From positions 1-7,539 of the forward strand of contig CALBTS010000498.1 of NCBI GenBank assembly GCA_937968035.1: DNA of 7,539 nucleotides, written 5' to 3'. Below are positions 4,933 to 7,539 of the stretch, one piece after another. Position 1 is the first letter of the stretch, and the number at the start of each line of letters is the position of its first letter. This DNA comes from an uncultured Methanomethylovorans sp. (GTDB lineage Archaea; Halobacteriota; Methanosarcinia; Methanosarcinales; Methanosarcinaceae). The translations under genes and the position numbers were made by a program. A model generated the notes under the pieces. The model searched no databases and was not told the origin of the DNA. It was given only the letters and a program-made list of their open reading frames with translations.

Positions 4933-7491
4933 TTACCTTGCCTCCTTGATACGATAATCCAAAGATTCAAGAGACAAGTTTCGATTATAGTACGGATCTC
5001 CCTGTGTTATTCGATTCTGCCACAGATCTAGCAGCAGCAAGCGATCCAAATAGTCATACTCAGCTCCTCTGGTTGCACTCTCGTAGTGGTACAGCACCGC
5101 TTGTGGAACAAACAAGATCCGTTTCTCCCCAACTGCCAGCCGAAGACACAAATCCACATCCTGATAATGTGTCCCAAAAAACTCAATCATGCTGCCTGAG
5201 CTGAGATAATCGGCTCGACGACACATCATGCAGGCCGCCGTAACAGCTGAAACCTCCCGTGTGCATGAAAGTGATCCCGCATATCCGTCACTATCAGCCG
5301 GAAAGTAGCGCATAACATGGTCTGCTGTCCCCCTGCAGCCGAGCACCACACCGGCGTGTTGCACCGTTTTATCTGGATACAGCAATAGTGGACCGACGGC
5401 AACAACATCCTTCTGCTCAAGGCTGAACAACAGCAATTCAATCCACCGGGGAGTGATAACCTCCGTATCATTATTCAGTAGAATGACATACTCACCGCCT
5501 GCTTCCTGTACACCAATGTTATTTGCTCTTGAATAGTTAAACTTCTCAGGGAATTTGACTAGCTTCACGGGAGCGCTATCAAGTATATGCCGTGCTTCAG
5601 GGTCAGTGGTATCGTTATCAACCACAATAACATCAAAATTGGGATAGGTTGTTCGGGTGAAGATTGATTCAAGACACCTGCCTATATGCTGAGGTGCGTC
5701 CTTCGTAGGGATAACTATTGAAACGAGCGGCCAGTCAGTACGGTCAACTGGCACAATAACTGCTCGATGGCTAAAAACCGAATGGGGCTGAATTGTTGCA
5801 GCAATATTCCGCCGTTCAAATGCAGCAGACACGGCTTCTACCTGTAGTTGATCAATATCACTTTTTCCGTGTGGGTCTCGTGCTATACTTCCCTCAAGTG
5901 TCCGCCAATGATAAAGAATTCTAGGGATATGATGGATTTTCCGAGCAACTTCAGACAGGCGAAGCATCAGCTCATAATCCTGCACCTTATCGAAGCGGGG
6001 ATCACATCCCCCCACCTCAGCCAAAAGGTTGCGACGAAAAACCAGCAGATGGCCAACATACATTACCCTGCAGAAATAATCCGGCGACCAGTCAGGCTTA
6101 AAAAAAGGTTCGGACAATGCTCCAAATTCATCAATCTTATCCTGATCCGAATATAAAATATCACTGTCAGGATACTCGTTGATGGCCAGCACAACCTCAG
6201 CAAGAGCATCCTGGGTAAGAAGATCATCATGATCAAGTAAAGCAATGTATTCACCCGTTGCCAGCTCAAATCCCGAGTTAGTTGCAGTTGATATGTTGCC
6301 ATTGTTCTCTCGGAATACCACTTTAATACGTAAGTCAGAACGTTCGTATTCCTGAAGCAGCCCCCTAACCTCTGAATCAGTTGAAGCATCATCGACAATG
6401 CATAGTTCCCATTTTTTATAAAGCTGTGCAATAACGCTGTCTATGGCCTCCTTCAAACACCTGAGTGGTGTGTTGTAAACCGGCATGACAACACTGATGA
6501 GTGGCTGTTTCGGCAAATCAGCCAATTGAGATATAATAGACTCCCAACCAACTCTTTCCTGTGTCTCACCGGTCTCATTGGCGCTTGGCATAAACCACCG
6601 ATAGTCAATTCGACTTGCAAAATGAACCAGCGGATTGATACCAGCATATTTCAGGTCGGGGAACTGCTTGAGATAAGATTCAGTGGAAAAAGTCAGATTG
6701 GGATCACGGCCTTCATCGGCACCTGCCACAAGATAGTGGACCAAAGGATTAACCGACTTTTCAAGCACATCTACATAACGAGACAAATAAAAAACGGGGT
6801 TAAACAGCTGATGCACTTGATAAATAGAATCTCTGCCGTACCTGCAGTAGTGCTCAAGCGGCGTCATGCCTGACCCTCTGATTTCTGGATAATGTTCCAG
6901 ATAGGCTTGGGCATGAAAAAGCCAATGCGGAAGCCGACCTTCATCCCCACCAAAACGGACGTAATGCTCTAATAAATTCATCCCCGAGTTAAAGACGTCC
7001 GGATACTGACTGATGTACAAACACGGATCAAAAAGTGGATGAGGTGCGCGGGATTCCCTGGCACCAAATTCGATAAAATGAAGCAGAGGGTTTATACCGC
7101 TTGCAGCGACATCGGGATAGAGCTTAAGATACCAGCGTGTTGAAAACAGCGGATGTGGATCGTAATAGCCGGATACACCATGTTCCAGATAATGGATCAC
7201 AGGATCTATGCCAGCCAAAGCAACCTCAGGGTAGCTGTGCAGATAAAACGCACTATCAAAAAGCACAGATTCTTCGAGTATTCTGCGCATTTTCAAAAGT
7301 CTGAAATCCAGCATTCTTAGCCAGTTCTTTTTTGACTTGTAGGAGTGACGCAGGACAGCTCGCTGGGCGAGATCAGATACAAAACGTTCGCGTATTGACA
7401 ACTGTTGTTGCTTCTCCAGAAGATCTGATAATTGCATCAGAGATGTTACTTGACGCTGTAGTATAGCAATCGACTTTGTATAAGATTCCGT
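4933..7491 (-). CDS. Tandem GT2 glycosyltransferase with N-terminal 38-residue repeats, 5'-truncated
   Basis: The frame runs from the adapter to TAA at 4933, 852 codons, with no stop upstream of the first ATG (7437). That Met has no ribosome binding site and sits inside a heptad-like helix (SIAILQRQV, then SDLLEKQQQL), so it is probably internal and the true start lies outside. Counting from that Met, residues 60-273 are six copies of a 38-residue repeat. GT2 domain A (about 312-540) has PLISVVMPVYNTP, CIVDDASTD and LLDHDDLL (DxD at 402-404), then LYSDQDKID. GT2 domain B (about 570-810) has LVSIVIPTKD, VIVVDNDTTD, LLNNDTEV and QDVDLCLRL. Both look intact. Two-domain GT2 proteins of this kind make O-antigens and related polymers, each domain possibly adding one sugar at the inner membrane. 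The GT4 gene follows within 4 bp, indicating one operon. Linkage and donor sugars are unknown. Confidence 0.93.
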   Translation of the reverse strand, partial: TESYTKSIAILQRQVTSLMQLSDLLEKQQQLSIRERFVSDLAQRAVLRHSYKSKKNWLRMLDFRLLKMRRILEESVLFDSAFYLHSYPEVALAGIDPVIHYLEHGVSGYYDPHPLFSTRWYLKLYPDVAASGINPLLHFIEFGARESRAPHPLFDPCLYISQYPDVFNSGMNLLEHYVRFGGDEGRLPHWLFHAQAYLEHYPEIRGSGMTPLEHYCRYGRDSIYQVHQLFNPVFYLSRYVDVLEKSVNPLVHYLVAGADEGRDPNLTFSTESYLKQFPDLKYAGINPLVHFASRIDYRWFMPSANETGETQERVGWESIISQLADLPKQPLISVVMPVYNTPLRCLKEAIDSVIAQLYKKWELCIVDDASTDSEVRGLLQEYERSDLRIKVVFRENNGNISTATNSGFELATGEYIALLDHDDLLTQDALAEVVLAINEYPDSDILYSDQDKIDEFGALSEPFFKPDWSPDYFCRVMYVGHLLVFRRNLLAEVGGCDPRFDKVQDYELMLRLSEVARKIHHIPRILYHWRTLEGSIARDPHGKSDIDQLQVEAVSAAFERRNIAATIQPHSVFSHRAVIVPVDRTDWPLVSIVIPTKDAPQHIGRCLESIFTRTTYPNFDVIVVDNDTTDPEARHILDSAPVKLVKFPEKFNYSRANNIGVQEAGGEYVILLNNDTEVITPRWIELLLFSLEQKDVVAVGPLLLYPDKTVQHAGVVLGCRGTADHVMRYFPADSDGYAGSLSCTREVSAVTAACMMCRRADYLSSGSMIEFFGTHYQDVDLCLRLAVGEKRILFVPQAVLYHYESATRGAEYDYLDRLLLLDLWQNRITQGDPYYNRNLSLESLDYRIKEAR
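4936..4947 (-). promoter_or_regulatory. Ribosome binding site of the GT4 gene, inside the end of the GT2 gene
   Basis: On the minus strand AAGGAGG (4941-4947) is followed by AAGG (4936-4939), 12 and 7 nt before the ATG at 4928. Both overlap the last codons of the preceding GT2 gene. This sets the start at 4928 rather than 4970 and points to coupled translation of the two genes. Confidence 0.75.
6619..7260 (-). repeat. Six tandem 38-residue (114-bp) repeats within the GT2 gene
   Basis: Counted from the Met at 7437, units begin at residues 60, 98, 136, 174, 212 and 250, each exactly 38 apart; the sixth stops after about 24 residues. Shared positions are F-D/S-x-x-x-Y-L near the start, Y-P-D/E-V, S/A-G-I/M-N/D-P-L, H-Y/F, and in most units a G-R-x-P-H-P-L type end. 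The DNA copies have diverged, so this is an old protein repeat rather than a recent duplication. Similar FYL/YPDV repeats occur in many bacterial surface and glycan-related proteins. A role in binding the glycan or partner proteins is inferred. Confidence 0.9.
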
Positions 7492-7493
7492 GT

Positions 7494-7539
7494 AGATCGG
7501 AAGAGCGTCGTGTAGGGAAAGAGTGTAGATCTCGGTGGT
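7494..7539 (+). other. Illumina read-1 (universal) adapter remnant (artefact)
   Basis: This stretch starts AGATCGGAAGAGCGTCG and matches the reverse complement of the Illumina universal adapter for 46 bases. With the read-2 adapter at the other end, it marks the window as a complete library molecule. It must not be read as coding sequence. Confidence 0.98.

Noticed and set aside
5226..6873. Several frames of 60-122 codons on both strands inside the GT2 gene
   Set aside because: All are shadows of one long frame with clear GT2 motifs; none has a known domain.
6619..7260. 114-bp periodicity considered as a CRISPR array or DNA-level satellite
   Set aside because: The period is in the protein; the DNA units have diverged, there are no identical repeats with unique spacers, and the frame is open throughout.
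7494..7539. Possible extension of the GT2 frame into the right edge
   Set aside because: This stretch is adapter sequence, so any residues read from it are artificial.

Overview
The window is one sequencing-library insert of 7,460 bases (34-7493) with Illumina-type adapter sequence at both ends (1-33 and 7494-7539). The adapters are not biological. They cut off the first and last genes, so both outer genes are partial. No rRNA, tRNA or housekeeping gene is present to fix the taxonomy. Single 60-base lines counted by eye run from about 37% to 53% G+C. AGGAGG-type ribosome binding sites, overlapping genes and the protein families fit a Gram-negative bacterium, perhaps from an environmental sample. 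This is inference only.

All five genes lie on the minus strand, so transcription runs from right to left. In that order they are: (1) a large tandem GT2 glycosyltransferase with an N-terminal array of exact 38-residue repeats (4933-7491, 5' end missing); (2) a GT4-type glycosyltransferase starting 4 bp after it (3762-4928); (3) a class I SAM-dependent methyltransferase overlapping gene 2 by ATGA (3031-3765); (4) after a 162-bp A-rich gap, a PAPS-type sulfotransferase with a C-terminal beta-rich region and coiled coil (1177-2868); (5) after a 90-bp gap, a GT2-like protein with an N-terminal beta-rich domain, cut off by the adapter (34-1086).

Together they look like part of a surface polysaccharide (O-antigen, capsule or exopolysaccharide) cluster. 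The glycosyltransferases would build the chain, and the methyltransferase and sulfotransferase would modify it or end it. Genes 1-3 are tightly coupled; genes 4 and 5 are spaced more loosely and are lower in G+C in the lines counted. The gene families are familiar. The less usual points are the exact repeat period, a GT2 domain with degraded catalytic motifs, and a beta-rich module that seems to be shared by the sulfotransferase and the last GT with its halves in opposite order. I did not find a clearly new biological system.
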